From the NCBI GenBank assembly GCA_027946365.1, contig JAPEUQ010000002.1, positions 1,116,001 through 1,180,000 of the forward strand: 64,000 bases of DNA, written 5' to 3'. Every line of letters begins with the position of its first letter. Position 1 is the first letter of the stretch. This DNA comes from Kalmusia sp. IMI 367209 (Eukaryota > Ascomycota > Dothideomycetes > Pleosporales > Didymosphaeriaceae). Under the pieces are notes generated by a model, which made no database searches, was not told the DNA's origin, and was given only the letters and a program-made list of their open reading frames with translations. Shown piece by piece: positions 11,092 to 25,162 of the stretch. The position numbers and the translations under genes are program-made.

Positions 11092-12055
11092 AAACATATG
11101 GGATTGAAAATGGGATTGGATTCAGGCGTTTTGATATCTTCGAAAAGGTCGGCCATTTTGCGTGCGAATACCCTATCATTTTGAGTTCGGATAGCATAGC
11201 AACGCATATCAACGACGTAATAATGACATGATTTGCGGTTTGTAAATCCTGATCTATCTCAAGTATTCTACCAGGTGCAATATTGATCCTTCGGCTCAGA
11301 CTATGCTGGATTATCAAGATGCTCAAAGCCTGCGGAAGGGTAACTGGGAGACGATAGCTCGCATGAGGACAAGTCAGATTAAGGCTTCTCTGCCGTCACA
11401 GGATAAAAACATATACTTTATCTTGCTTGTGTGCCATGCACCTTAAAGTTACTTGCCCCACACCCATCGCTAGACTCATCTATAAACAGTGTAGCCGCTG
11501 AGGCTGTATGAACCATAGTGCTGACCCTGCATCACGCAAGCAGAATCGAAGTCACTATGAACAAGGGCATTCCGACACCTCATCCTAGCTCTACTATCAA
11601 ACAGACAAGCAGACTAAGCTTTTTTTGTGTCTGCATAGTGAAACATACGTCACTTGACATGGTGAAACCCTCAGATAGTGTCAAGTTTCAACCTTGCTTT
11701 TTAGGCATGTCTACCATTTCATCACCGGGTATCATAACAGAAAAATTTGGAACATTTGTTAGGTAATTCCTGCAGAGCAACCCATGGCCTAGATACCCAA
11801 CTACCCTACACAGAGCACAATAATGACTCAAAGACACACAATATGTAAAAGCATTGTAGAATACTCTAGAGAAAGAATGAAATTGAAACTAAAGCCGATC
11901 GGTTGATATCATCGAGAACTTTGGCAAGAATACGAATGAGGTATTGTGACCAAAAATCCACTCCCGAAAAGAGCCTAATTCCACATCGAAGACGAATTCT
12001 ACCACTTTTACAGCACTGCTGGCGTCCTATTCTATAAAGGCGGAAAGTCTCTTAT
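11092..12055. other. Intergenic, convergent 3' ends, no gene seen
   Basis: This AT-richer stretch lies between the convergent CorA-like and amine oxidase genes. The open frame at 11518-11766 has no recognisable features. I see no tRNA or repeat. Confidence 0.4.
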
Positions 12056-15884
<3,829 letters not shown>

Positions 15885-17151
15885 TTAAGAAGGAGGAAAG
15901 GTTCCATTTTGGCTTTGCTCCCATGGGTCTCCGTAGAAGGCAAAATCAGACTGAAAAGAAAAATCCGGTTCATTGCTGGCTTGAGGGGATGATACGATGT
16001 TCCTGGTAATATTTGGCTCCAAAACAGATCCGGTTAAAAAAGGGACCGACGGGTCTCGGGTGGTGTAGGGAGACCATGGCTCCTGATCCTCGCATGGCGT
16101 AATACCAAACGGACTCATTGTATGCTGAGAAGGTACGTACTCTGCTGCTCGTTCTTCCGCCTTCTCTCTTTCTGTTAATGCTTCCGCGGGCGGATCAACC
16201 GACATCTCATCTCGGTCAGGTTTGATATGCCGAGTCTTATCGAGGGCTTCGTAATGAGCATCGGATGGGTGCTCTGAGTTGACTGACTTGAACCCTTCGG
16301 GCCGAGTAGTGTGGAAACTAACAGAGAGCCTAGCAATGTGAGTATGTTCCAATATGCGTAAATGATAAAGTGTAACCACGTACCTTTTCTTGGGCTCTTT
16401 TTCCGCTGTCGTTGGTGACCAGAAAGTTCCCTCGATTACGTGCGTACACTGACAAAAGTCAGCTCAAATCTTCTCGCGCGCAAATAACACCGTGAGAGAG
16501 CACTACTCTTCCTTTCTGTCTCCGGCATTTGTCGCATGCGCCTCTTTTTCTGGTTTCCTTGTATGCGCTACGCTCCTCCACAGTCATCTTTCTTTTTGTC
16601 TTTGGCCGCATAGATTGTCCATCGTGTGCGCTCCAAACAAATTGCTGTGCGCCAGTAGGAGGAGTTTTAGCTTGTAATTGTTCAGGATTCGTACTAGCTT
16701 TAGGGCTTTTTATCGCCATCTCGGTGAGCGTCGGAGAGGTTAAAGGCCCCACCACAGACGGTGATGTACACCCGGAAGCACTCGACGCTCTACTGTACTC
16801 CGAAACCGCGTCGCTATGTACCTTAGGGACGTCTAGTTGAGGTCCATGAGTGAGAGGCTCTGAAGTTGACATGGAAAGTGACGAGATTGACTTTCTGGAC
16901 TGCATCCGTGCTAGCTCTTCCAAGAAAAAATCGATTGTAGCTCGATGCTTGCGCTCACGAAGTGTCCTACAGTCTGGATATGCGGTCCTGAGCTTTTCCG
17001 CGAGAATATCTGAGTCCACCTGAGCATGCAAACGCATATCAGTATGACTCAGATCAGTTATCAAATTATCACATACCGGGTATTTGAACATGATTCCCGC
17101 CCATGGTGGTAGTTCGTCGCTTGTTGGTTGTTGGCGCAATATGAAGTCCAT
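15885..17151 (-). CDS. Fungal regulator with a short CxxCx6CxH zinc-like motif
   Basis: The model has four exons: 17077-17151, 16507-17019, 16384-16448 and 15885-16317. The introns are 57 bp (GTATGT, CTGAT branch, CTCAG), 58 bp (acceptor GTCAG) and 66 bp (GTACGT...TTAG). The 57- and 66-bp introns keep the frame, so they are supported by splice consensus rather than forced by stops. The product is 361 aa. Residues about 15-60 form a conserved-looking N-terminal block (WAGIMFKYP joined to VDSDILAEKLR, then RERKHRATIDFF). A Ser/Thr/Pro-rich middle follows, then RKRGACDKCRRQKGR joined across the second intron to CTHV, giving C187, C190, C197 and H199. This type of short Cys3-His motif occurs in many Dothideomycete proteins presumed to bind DNA; its function is unproven. 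The tail is acidic and disordered. No neighbour suggests a target pathway. Confidence 0.65.
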
Positions 17152-18541
17152 ATTTGAAACAGCCGTATCATTGGATAGGCCGTCGTGTTCTTAGACAATC
17201 TTGTCTTTCAATTTGACTATACCAGTATTGATCAACGCGGGCAAGGGCCAAGAGTCAACTGAAGAGGGTCAGGTTCCTGTCGGTCGTTATCAAGATCATC
17301 CAAGATCCGCGTTCTACTTGTAGTTAGGGTCTCACATCAGTTTAAGGAAACGTCTTCAATAGCTATAGTTTGCAGACATGCGAAACTTAAAGTGATGCTA
17401 CGAATAGGAAGGTGTGAGCAATGAACGACAGGGAAAGGTCACCGTGAAGGGAATTGGTGGCCTCACACAACCAGCAGGCAACCGTGTCTAGCTATACAGA
17501 TGACTTATAGAATCACCGAGCATTCCACGGAGTCCCAAAGTAGATAGGCACCGGCATGGCGGGCCAGGGCCGGTGTCAGATCGATAGATGAAAAGCGACA
17601 CACTACCGCACCGAACGCCTCATAACTGGTGCACGAAAGCACACTGGCTAGGATACGGGGCATTATTTTAAACTATCCGCCTCGTGGAAGTTACGTGTTT
17701 GAGATCCATCGACACGTAGGCGTACATGGCTGAAAGTGGCGCAGCTGATTGGGCACGGGTTAGTATCAGCCTGGACCGTGTTTGGGCATCACCAGCACTG
17801 TTACCTAGTGTCGGGCAGGTATGCAGCATAACCGGTCACCATTGAGCGAATCTAGATCGTTTTCAGATGATGGAAGTCAGGAACGTGTCGCAAATATCCT
17901 CGTGGCCACGCCATCGAGATCGCTTACAGGCCATGCAAAAGTAACCAAATTCGTGGGGCTTACGGCTACTCCGAGGCGGCTCAATAATGTGACATGACCA
18001 GCTACCAAATGCAGTAGTGCAGTGGGTATGCCCATATGGTCTCATCTTGAATGAAGCGACAGAGGACGAGTGTAAGCGCAGCTAAGCAGTGGTTCTAACA
18101 TGGATGTGAACACTTTGTGAAACTATGGGGTAAGTATAGCAACTATGCCGAGTTTGGAAATCTAAGCGGATCCCACTCTGGCCACCTCATCATGTCGTCG
18201 CTGATAATTATTATATCAAAAATCAATCGAAAATCTCATGACGTCTTGGATTTTGAGTTTTGTGTAGACCCTGTCCTGCCGTGGCTCGTACCTTTGGGCT
18301 GAATGAACAGAACAAAAAGAACATTGTGGATAAGGCATTACTCTCATAGTAGCGTTGGATGGGGCGAATGATCGATGCCTTATTTCATTTGTTTAAGTTC
18401 ATGTGTATTTAAACTACCAATGCAGGATAGTATTCTGCCTGGCAACTCCCGTGAAGTGCCTTAGTACTGGCACCGCCCTGGGGCTGAGGATAAGTCTTAC
18501 CCTCATGTAGGCGCTAGGGAATATACATACTAAATTTCTTA
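17152..18541. other. Gene-poor interval
   Basis: About 1.4 kb carries no supported gene. A 60-residue minus-strand frame at 17863-18045 contains several Cys and His, but its spacing fits no zinc family and it has no other support. Confidence 0.35.
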
Positions 18542-19105
18542 ATGAACCATGCGTCCAGGGCTAACATGGTCTTCATTCCTTCGAAGCCCTATAGCAGATT
18601 CAGGAAAATCGTTTATTTGGAATCTCTCTCTGGTCGTGATCGTAGTAGCTTGTATGAGCAATTGTGGAAGGCTATCTTACAGCATTTATCATGTCAAGCG
18701 TTACAGTCGCGTTCGGGCAGATCTCTAAGGAAACTGATACATGATCTACGTTTCCCTAGACTTGGCGCGCTCTTGATGAACGATCAAGTGAGGATTCGGA
18801 TCACCTACCCACAACGAACAGCTCAGCCCACAAGCAGAATTCTCGACCTGTTCTTGCTGGATGAGCCCGCCATGTCAGCCACGTCTGTCCAGCCGTTCCT
18901 ATCCCTCAAATTACCTATTGAGTACTCCTTGAAGTATACCCGCGGCTCCCAGTCAATATTCGGCATGTTCGTGTCTCGTTACGTCAAGAAGACTTGGTTT
19001 GTAGTTTTCCAATGTGTAAATGGTCGTAGGAAATCATATGAGGAGGAGAAATTCTGTGGTAGCGAGTTCGGTGGAAAGCACCTCACGCTGTACTATGATG
19101 CTTGA
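18542..19105 (+). CDS. Hypothetical protein, 187 aa
   Basis: I do not recognise this protein. It starts at an ATG (18542), has no stop for 564 bp and no hydrophobic segment, and is moderately basic. Segments such as FRKIVYLESLSGRDRSSLYEQLW and LFLLDEPAMS look protein-like rather than random, and the C-terminus (GGKHLTLYYDA) has the alternating pattern of a beta strand. It lies in a gene-poor stretch between a regulator and a 2EXR-like gene and may be a lineage-specific protein or a fragment. Coding status is uncertain. Confidence 0.35.
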   Translation: MNHASRANMVFIPSKPYSRFRKIVYLESLSGRDRSSLYEQLWKAILQHLSCQALQSRSGRSLRKLIHDLRFPRLGALLMNDQVRIRITYPQRTAQPTSRILDLFLLDEPAMSATSVQPFLSLKLPIEYSLKYTRGSQSIFGMFVSRYVKKTWFVVFQCVNGRRKSYEEEKFCGSEFGGKHLTLYYDA

Positions 19106-19448
19106 CGCAGAAGGGAGTTGTCTACAACCTTAGGTTGTTTCGAGTTGTAGCAAAATGCACCATTGGATCGTATGCTATGCTTATAGGTCTAGCGACTCTG
19201 GTACGGTGGAACTAGGTTGCTTCATTGTGAACGATGAAAGTGAGCTCTGGTATACGGATTACGTGATGCATGGAGAGTGAAAAGCGGTCATATGTGAACC
19301 TGCATCCGGGCCCAAAGCCGATATCTTGGCACTTCTTTGCGTCGAGCAATAACAAGCCTTTCGATCTATACCTGCACTCTCTATCAGCACTTCGAGCATT
19401 ACTCAACTCAACCCTTCACAACCGGTGCTGAACCCTACGACAACTAAC
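19106..19448. promoter_or_regulatory. Short intergenic stretch before the 2EXR-like gene
   Basis: No gene was seen. It presumably carries the promoter of the gene starting at 19449. Confidence 0.3.
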
Positions 19449-20318
19449 ATGACGTCTTTCCGCTTCCTCGGTCTGCCGAAGGAGCTTCGGTTGATGATAT
19501 ATGAACATTTGACAGTCGAGACACGACATGTCAAGGATGGCGGATTGACACTGGTCCACCGCACGCTCTCTGGTGTGGGCATTCTTGCAACGAACCACCT
19601 GATCAATCATGAAGCAGGCGGGATCTTGTATCCTCGACTATACTCCATCATCAGTATAGCACCGCAGATCATCATCTCTTCCGCTGACGAATCAGGCCTC
19701 TTATCCGTGTTCGATAGTGACTATGATTCCGAAGATATGAGCACCGCGTCCAAGGCAATCTTCGAGTTGATAAAGCTTGCGTACTCCAACGCGAGCCGGT
19801 ATACAAGGTCTCCTTTGGACAAAGAACGCCTCCATCGTTCGCGATTTGGTATAGTGAATCAAGAGAACGCATCTCTGTCATTCCTGAGACAAGCCTCTAT
19901 GAGCCTTGGCTATAATGTAATTGGTCATCAGTTCCGGCTTCAAGGCCTCGGTTCTCAGTCAGAGTCAGGTACTAATCAGCTCTTCGTACGTATTGCCATC
20001 ACCTTGCCTGCACATCGCAAGTCGAATTCTCACGAATGGTCGAGGAGGCTCTTTGATTTCCTTCATTATCTGGAGCTTCGTTGGCGCGGAGATTTTACAG
20101 AGGTCATGGATAGCGATGATTACTTCGAAGTGCAGTTTGTGGCTCCAACTGAGGACCATGTGAACGAGAATGGGATTTCGGTGACTATTGGCTTCCTCGA
20201 TGCGTGTGTTGAAAAGGAGACCGATTTTGCTTATCGAGTCCACGAACACGAATTCCTGCGAATGAAAGAGACGATAAGTGAAGAGTTGTGGGAAACAGAG
20301 TGGGCAGAGGGCGAGTGA
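19449..20318 (+). CDS. 2EXR/F-box-like domain protein
   Basis: A single exon encodes 289 aa. The first 20 residues read TSFRFLGLPKELRLMIYEHL, the characteristic start of the fungal 2EXR/F-box-like domain (F-x-x-L-P-x-E-L-R-x-x-I-Y/W), a very common family in filamentous ascomycetes whose function is mostly unknown. The middle holds ILYPRLYSIISIAPQ and acidic stretches. The C-terminus is strongly acidic and ends in EELWETEWAEGE. The ATG at 19449 was chosen over an upstream GTG because the domain begins immediately after it. There is no signal peptide or membrane segment. Confidence 0.65.
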   Translation: MTSFRFLGLPKELRLMIYEHLTVETRHVKDGGLTLVHRTLSGVGILATNHLINHEAGGILYPRLYSIISIAPQIIISSADESGLLSVFDSDYDSEDMSTASKAIFELIKLAYSNASRYTRSPLDKERLHRSRFGIVNQENASLSFLRQASMSLGYNVIGHQFRLQGLGSQSESGTNQLFVRIAITLPAHRKSNSHEWSRRLFDFLHYLELRWRGDFTEVMDSDDYFEVQFVAPTEDHVNENGISVTIGFLDACVEKETDFAYRVHEHEFLRMKETISEELWETEWAEGE

Positions 20319-21172
20319 CTGTACAACCCGATCTTCCCTTCTCCACAGCGAGATTACCAGGCTAACGAATATGAATAACGCTGCACTTACGTGGTGACAT
20401 ATCTCTTGGGTCATGGATGATGAATCTCGGAGGTCTACTAGGTTCGGTTCTAGATCCGTGCTAGTACTTGTATCTCTATCGAGGGGTATTAGTATATCGA
20501 CTCTATGAGTGTGTCTGCTAGACCATTAGGATACAAGAATCACCACCAGCTGGGAAAGGGTTTTTGGATGGGATTATCTTGAGCGGTTCTGGTCACCAGC
20601 GTAATGACCTTGATTGAATAGTCAAGTTGTTTTAAATCACGGTGTACGGAAGATAGTGATATTGATCAATTGAGTATATTCGATGACGGGTCCCGTTGTA
20701 TATGTCGCAATAGAGCAACTAATCATATGACGAAGAAGCTGTGCAGGTGTTGGAATTTGGTGACGAGTCCAGAGATACGACAGCGGATGAGGACCTTTTG
20801 CACCTGATTAGATCCGGTGCTAAGAGGCGTTACTGTGATGGATCGACGGTCGGTCTTTTCCGCCGGGGGAATGAGAGGAGGGTTGACGTTCACATTTGCC
20901 TCGGCTTCCCCAGAGTGGCCCATGCGTCTTTCCGGCGTTCTCAACACCAGCTCACCACCCGGGCCATTTGGATACATCCCATTTGACAATAATTATTCCG
21001 GGCCGCTCTCCAGACTTCTTACTCTTGTCGTGCCAATTGATTCCGGTTTTGTTCCCAGCCAGACTCTATAAGACGTGGTGACATCACCCCCTCTAGGGCG
21101 CGGGTAACTAAAGTCCTCGACCCCCCCGCGCTCCATATCGAAGGCTGGGGCATAGCTACACGGCCCGGCAAG
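20319..21172. promoter_or_regulatory. Upstream region of PEX3
   Basis: No gene is supported. Overlapping open frames on both strands at 20723-21318 run through the presumed PEX3 promoter and lack family motifs. A C-run (CCCCCCC) lies about 55 bp before the start codon. Confidence 0.35.
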
Positions 21173-22895
21173 ATGATACAAGCAACGCGCCGTTGGCTCC
21201 GCCGCAATCGCACCAACTTCGCCATTGGTGCAGGCGTACTGGGTGCCGGATACCTCGCAGGGCAATACGCGCTCGGGAAGCTGTCCGAAGCGCGCCAGCG
21301 CATGAGTGATGAGCGCATCGCAAAGGAGAAGTGAGCTTCACGTACCCAACATCACAAAGCACTGCTAATTATATAGCCTACGTCGCCGCTTCGAGCAGAA
21401 CCAGGAAGACTGCACCTTCACCGTCCTCGCCATCCTGCCCACCGCCACTGAGAACCTCCTCGACGCCGTCCCAGTCGAACAGGTCCTAGAAGAGCTACAG
21501 AAGCAGAAGGCCGAGAGACTATCTAGGAGCGTAGGACCAAGCGAGATCGCCAGCACTGCCCCACCAAGTGTTGCGGATACCACAGAGGACGATGCGAAGA
21601 GTTCCAGCTTCCAAAGCGAGAGCTACGTACATGCCAGTCAGATCGCCGGTGAGGACGAAAGCACGACTGGCAGCGTAGAGGGTGCCGCTGAGTCAAAAGA
21701 GCGCAATACTAAGAGGAGCAAGGCGCAGCTATGGAGCGAGATGAAAATCAGCTGTAAGCGCGACATGGACTATATCCGATGACGACTAACGCCAATAGCA
21801 ATAACACGCGCCTTCACGCTTCTATATACGTTATCGCTTCTCACACTCCTTACCCGTATCCAGCTCAATCTACTCGGTCGCCGTAATTACCTCGCTTCCG
21901 TTGTTTCCCTCGCATCCCCACCGCCAGCGAATCAAGAGTCGCGGATAAGTTTAGAAAACCACGACGATGACAACTTTGAGCAGGCCTATGGGAACGACTT
22001 CGAGACAAACCGAAGATATTTGAGCCTGAGCTGGTGGCTGTTGCATAAGGGATGCTTGCATCTGATGGAAAAAGTGCGGGTCGCTGTGAAGGAGGTCTTT
22101 GGCACATTGAACCCAAGAGAGGAGATCACCATAGAGAAACTGTCGGAGCTCACTCTAGAGGTCCGGAAGAAGGTGGAGGGTGCCACAGAAGAGGAGCGAA
22201 GGTTTGGCTACCCCAACTTAATCTATCCAGGCACTGCTGACTGCTTTAGAACATACAAATGGCTACCATATCTTCTCCCCACGCAAGACCAAGAAGATTA
22301 CGTTCTACGTGAAAGCGGTATGACCTCTTCCGAAGAAGTCACCTCTCCCACCACTACCGCCTCTCTCCGCCGCTTAATCGACGAAACCTCCGACCTCATC
22401 GATTCGCCCGCCTTTACCCACGTGCTCACCCGACTCCTCGATGCCGCATTCTCACACCTCATCGACGTCAAGATCTCTCAGTTATCATACAAGATCCCGC
22501 CTATTTCTGAGAGCACGGCACGAGTGCAGGAAATCGTGGGTAGCGATGTGAAGGCCAAGGTCGCCAGCTCACTGGCAGTGTTCTGTCGACAGGCGCATAA
22601 CATTGGAAGCGGGGCGAACAACGAGTATCTCGCTGCTATCGAGCAAGTACGCGACTTGGAAGCATTTGCGGCCGTCGTGTATTCAAGCAATTTTGAGGTT
22701 GAGGCGCCGGATTTTACGACAAGCCGACCGACGACTGTGGCCGACGAGAGCAATAGGACCAGCTTAGCAACCAGTGGGGATCCCTTCGCACCGGGTTTCA
22801 GTCAGCCTGGAACTCAGAGGGAAAGTCTTGCGGACCCCGGTTTCGAGAATGCATGGGATAAAGCTTTGGCGAAAGAGGACGGGAAGAATATTTGA
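21173..22895 (+). CDS. PEX3: Peroxin-3 (peroxisomal membrane biogenesis)
   Basis: There are three exons: 21173-21330, 21377-21753 and 21799-22895. The introns are 46 bp (GTGAGC, GCTAAT, ATATAG) and 45 bp (GTAAGC, ACTAAC, AATAG). The product is 543 aa. The N-terminus shows the family layout: a short basic start (TRRWLRRNR), a hydrophobic anchor (about 17-38), then LRRRFEQNQEDCTFTVLAILP, which spans the first splice and is diagnostic of PEX3. Further landmarks are LWSEMKISSITRAFTLLYTL, LGRRNYLASV and FETNRRYLSLSWWLLHKG. PEX3 sits in the peroxisomal and ER membrane and docks PEX19 with its cargo membrane proteins, so the gene is expected to be needed for peroxisome formation. The fungal-type acidic insert (about 85-155) and a disordered C-terminus are present. 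All motifs are intact. Confidence 0.95.
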
Positions 22896-23305
22896 AGCGG
22901 CTGTACAGACTTGCATATACCATGCTCCGAGTATGAGACTTCTTGTACAGTATTATATGGATTTGACTTTATCGGTTCAAGATTGGGATGGGACGAAAGA
23001 TACCCGCACAGTTATTCTTAATGAGATACGTTGATAAGAAACAAAATGTCAACTTTGCTACTACTCGGCGAGCTGCGCTTCAAGAACTCCTCCACCGCAT
23101 GCGCTAACACGTGAGCAGGCGAGTCGATGACGTCAGGGCGCGTTGTAGAACGCGGAACGAAGAAGTCTTTGCACACATCACTCTTAATATATGGGAACCG
23201 GTCAGGATATAAGTGATTCATTCAAAGCTCATAGATAAAAATTTGAGAAACAGGCGCTTCGAAAAAGACACCGATACACGACGCATCCCTAAAACCACTT
23301 TCAGA
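22896..23305. promoter_or_regulatory. PEX3 terminator region and GT8 promoter
   Basis: No gene was seen. The stretch holds AT-rich 3' sequence and the presumed promoter of the next gene. Confidence 0.3.
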
Positions 23306-24565
23306 ATGAGTATACAAGCAAGGGATAGCAACGGCCTCAATGCATACGCAACCCTCTTGACCCGCCCTTCCTACCTCGCCGGTGCTCTGCTCCTAGCCTA
23401 CACGCTACATCAATATTCCCCTAGCACTCCCCTCATCATCCTCTACACACCAGAAACGCTCTCGGGACCATCGGTAAACGCACTGCACGCCGAAGCCAAA
23501 CACTCAAATACCATCCTGTACCCCGTGGATCATTTGCGGCTTGCAGAGTCTAAAGAAGATGACGGCGTCCACGGCATGGTCGCAGAGCGCTTCATCGACA
23601 CATGGACGAAACTACGTGTATTCGAAATTCTAGAAGTCCGGGGACAGAAGGTGGATAGACTGTGCTTTCTCGATGCCGACATGATGATTTTCAAGGACCC
23701 CTCACCATACATCTTCAATGAGAAAAACGACGAGTATTTGGCGAGTGATAGCGGAAACAGGATGTGTGCATCGCACATCTGCGTGTGCAATCTCGACCAC
23801 GACGCCTGGGCCCCGTCATCCTGGACGCCACAGAACTGCGCACATACCCATGTCTCCTCACCTGATGACATCGCCGAGGTGAAGAGCGAGCCAGATACCA
23901 TGGGGCAGATGAACACAGGGACATTCGTTTTTCACCCTTCGCCCACGCTCCGATCTTTTGTTCTCGGCAAATTTGAAAGCACAGCCCCGAAAGAGCTGCG
24001 TAAGTTGAAGTTTCCGGACCAGGATTTTCTGAATATCGTGTTCGAGGGACGGTGGAAGGCTTTAAGTTGGCGCATTAATGCACTGAAAACGTGGCGATAT
24101 TGGCATACGAATATGTGGCGCGACCACGAGGTTGCGGTATTACACTATATCGTTGACAAGCCGTGGGCAGCCCGTGTCGCAACGGACTCCTCCGGAAAGT
24201 TGGTAGCAGGGTACAAAGGTGATGACGGGGAGACGCATAGTTGGTGGTGGGATGCGTTCGACCGGTGGCATCAGGAACGCAATAGCCAGAGCGAGAGTCA
24301 GCTACTCGATGTTGTGGGGCAGTATATCGCTTCTACGGATGAGAAGCAGAGCGAGGAAATGAGGGCGGTGGGTGGCGGCGCGCAGGATTATGCGAAGAAG
24401 TGGGAGGGGAAGGGTGAGGTTTCTACCACGAATGGGAAGGACGACGAAAACAGAAATCCAGACGGCAGCGAGGATATCGAGCAGGGACTCCATGGGCCTA
24501 TACTTCGCAAGTCGATGCTGGGGGAGCGCGGACATGGCCCTGTCGTGCGTGAAAGGAGGGACTAA
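23306..24565 (+). CDS. GT8 family glycosyltransferase (glycogenin/galactinol synthase-like)
   Basis: One exon encodes 419 aa. The GT8 fold is clear from the N-terminus: NAYATLLTRPSYLAGALLLAY (nucleotide-sugar binding start), then CFLDADMMIFKDPS, with the metal-binding DxD at 123-125. MNTGTFVFHPS follows, then FPDQDFLNIVFEG and WRINALKTW, where glycogenin-type enzymes carry the acceptor side of the site. There is no signal peptide or anchor, so it is probably cytosolic. Glycogenin's priming tyrosine and C-terminal glycogen-synthase-binding motif were not identified, so a role in glycogen initiation is not supported; galactosyl or glucosyl transfer to a small acceptor is as likely. The last 100 residues are polar and disordered. 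Confidence 0.8.
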   Translation: MSIQARDSNGLNAYATLLTRPSYLAGALLLAYTLHQYSPSTPLIILYTPETLSGPSVNALHAEAKHSNTILYPVDHLRLAESKEDDGVHGMVAERFIDTWTKLRVFEILEVRGQKVDRLCFLDADMMIFKDPSPYIFNEKNDEYLASDSGNRMCASHICVCNLDHDAWAPSSWTPQNCAHTHVSSPDDIAEVKSEPDTMGQMNTGTFVFHPSPTLRSFVLGKFESTAPKELRKLKFPDQDFLNIVFEGRWKALSWRINALKTWRYWHTNMWRDHEVAVLHYIVDKPWAARVATDSSGKLVAGYKGDDGETHSWWWDAFDRWHQERNSQSESQLLDVVGQYIASTDEKQSEEMRAVGGGAQDYAKKWEGKGEVSTTNGKDDENRNPDGSEDIEQGLHGPILRKSMLGERGHGPVVRERRD

Positions 24566-25162
24566 ATGAGCGTCTTGGAGGAGAACTCTGGCTTTGGAAA
24601 TTTCACACTTCGCTCAACACACAACACACATGTTGATAATAGTAGAGCTATGTACAAATCAGTACCAGATACTAGTCAGTATCATCATAGCGTTGGTGCA
24701 GCCTTCGGATGCGCTACCATGCGCAACCATGCATCGCTTTCAACACTACACATCATCACACATCACAGCACATACAATGTAATAACACGTCATTAGTCCT
24801 ATGCTCAAGATAATGCGTTCATCAGACATCTACGTAAGCCGGTAGAAGAGAACGGTAGTGTCTTCAGCGCCGGAAAATTCAGAGTCAAAATAAGGCAAAG
24901 AACAACTGGAAGATGGATGCACCAGGGTCGAGTCCGGAGAGCTTGAGGATGCCGAAAGCTTCCTTAGGCAAGCGCGCTTTATGAAAAGAGAAAAGAAGAG
25001 CTTCTATTGGAAAGATAAACTATTTACAAACATTCGCATAACATTCGTACCAGAGAATGAACTTCTGCATGGTTTCAGAGTCATGATGCACTTTTGCACC
25101 ATGCATACTCGAGAAGAACGCTTTCGCAAGAAGGTGAAAGCGCTTGAGCCATGACGAGGACG
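24566..25162. other. Intergenic, convergent 3' ends
   Basis: No gene was seen. There are CA-rich stretches (about 24620-24780) without coding character. Confidence 0.35.

Noticed and set aside
17690..17720. tRNA-like TTTGAGATCC string
   Set aside because: No matching acceptor stem, anticodon arm or T-arm could be built around it.
17863..18045. Possible small Cys/His-rich zinc protein
   Set aside because: The spacing of Cys and His fits no family and the frame is only 60 codons.
20723..21318. Overlapping 80-100-residue frames on both strands before PEX3
   Set aside because: They have no motif, overlap on opposite strands and lie directly in the PEX3 promoter and first exon.
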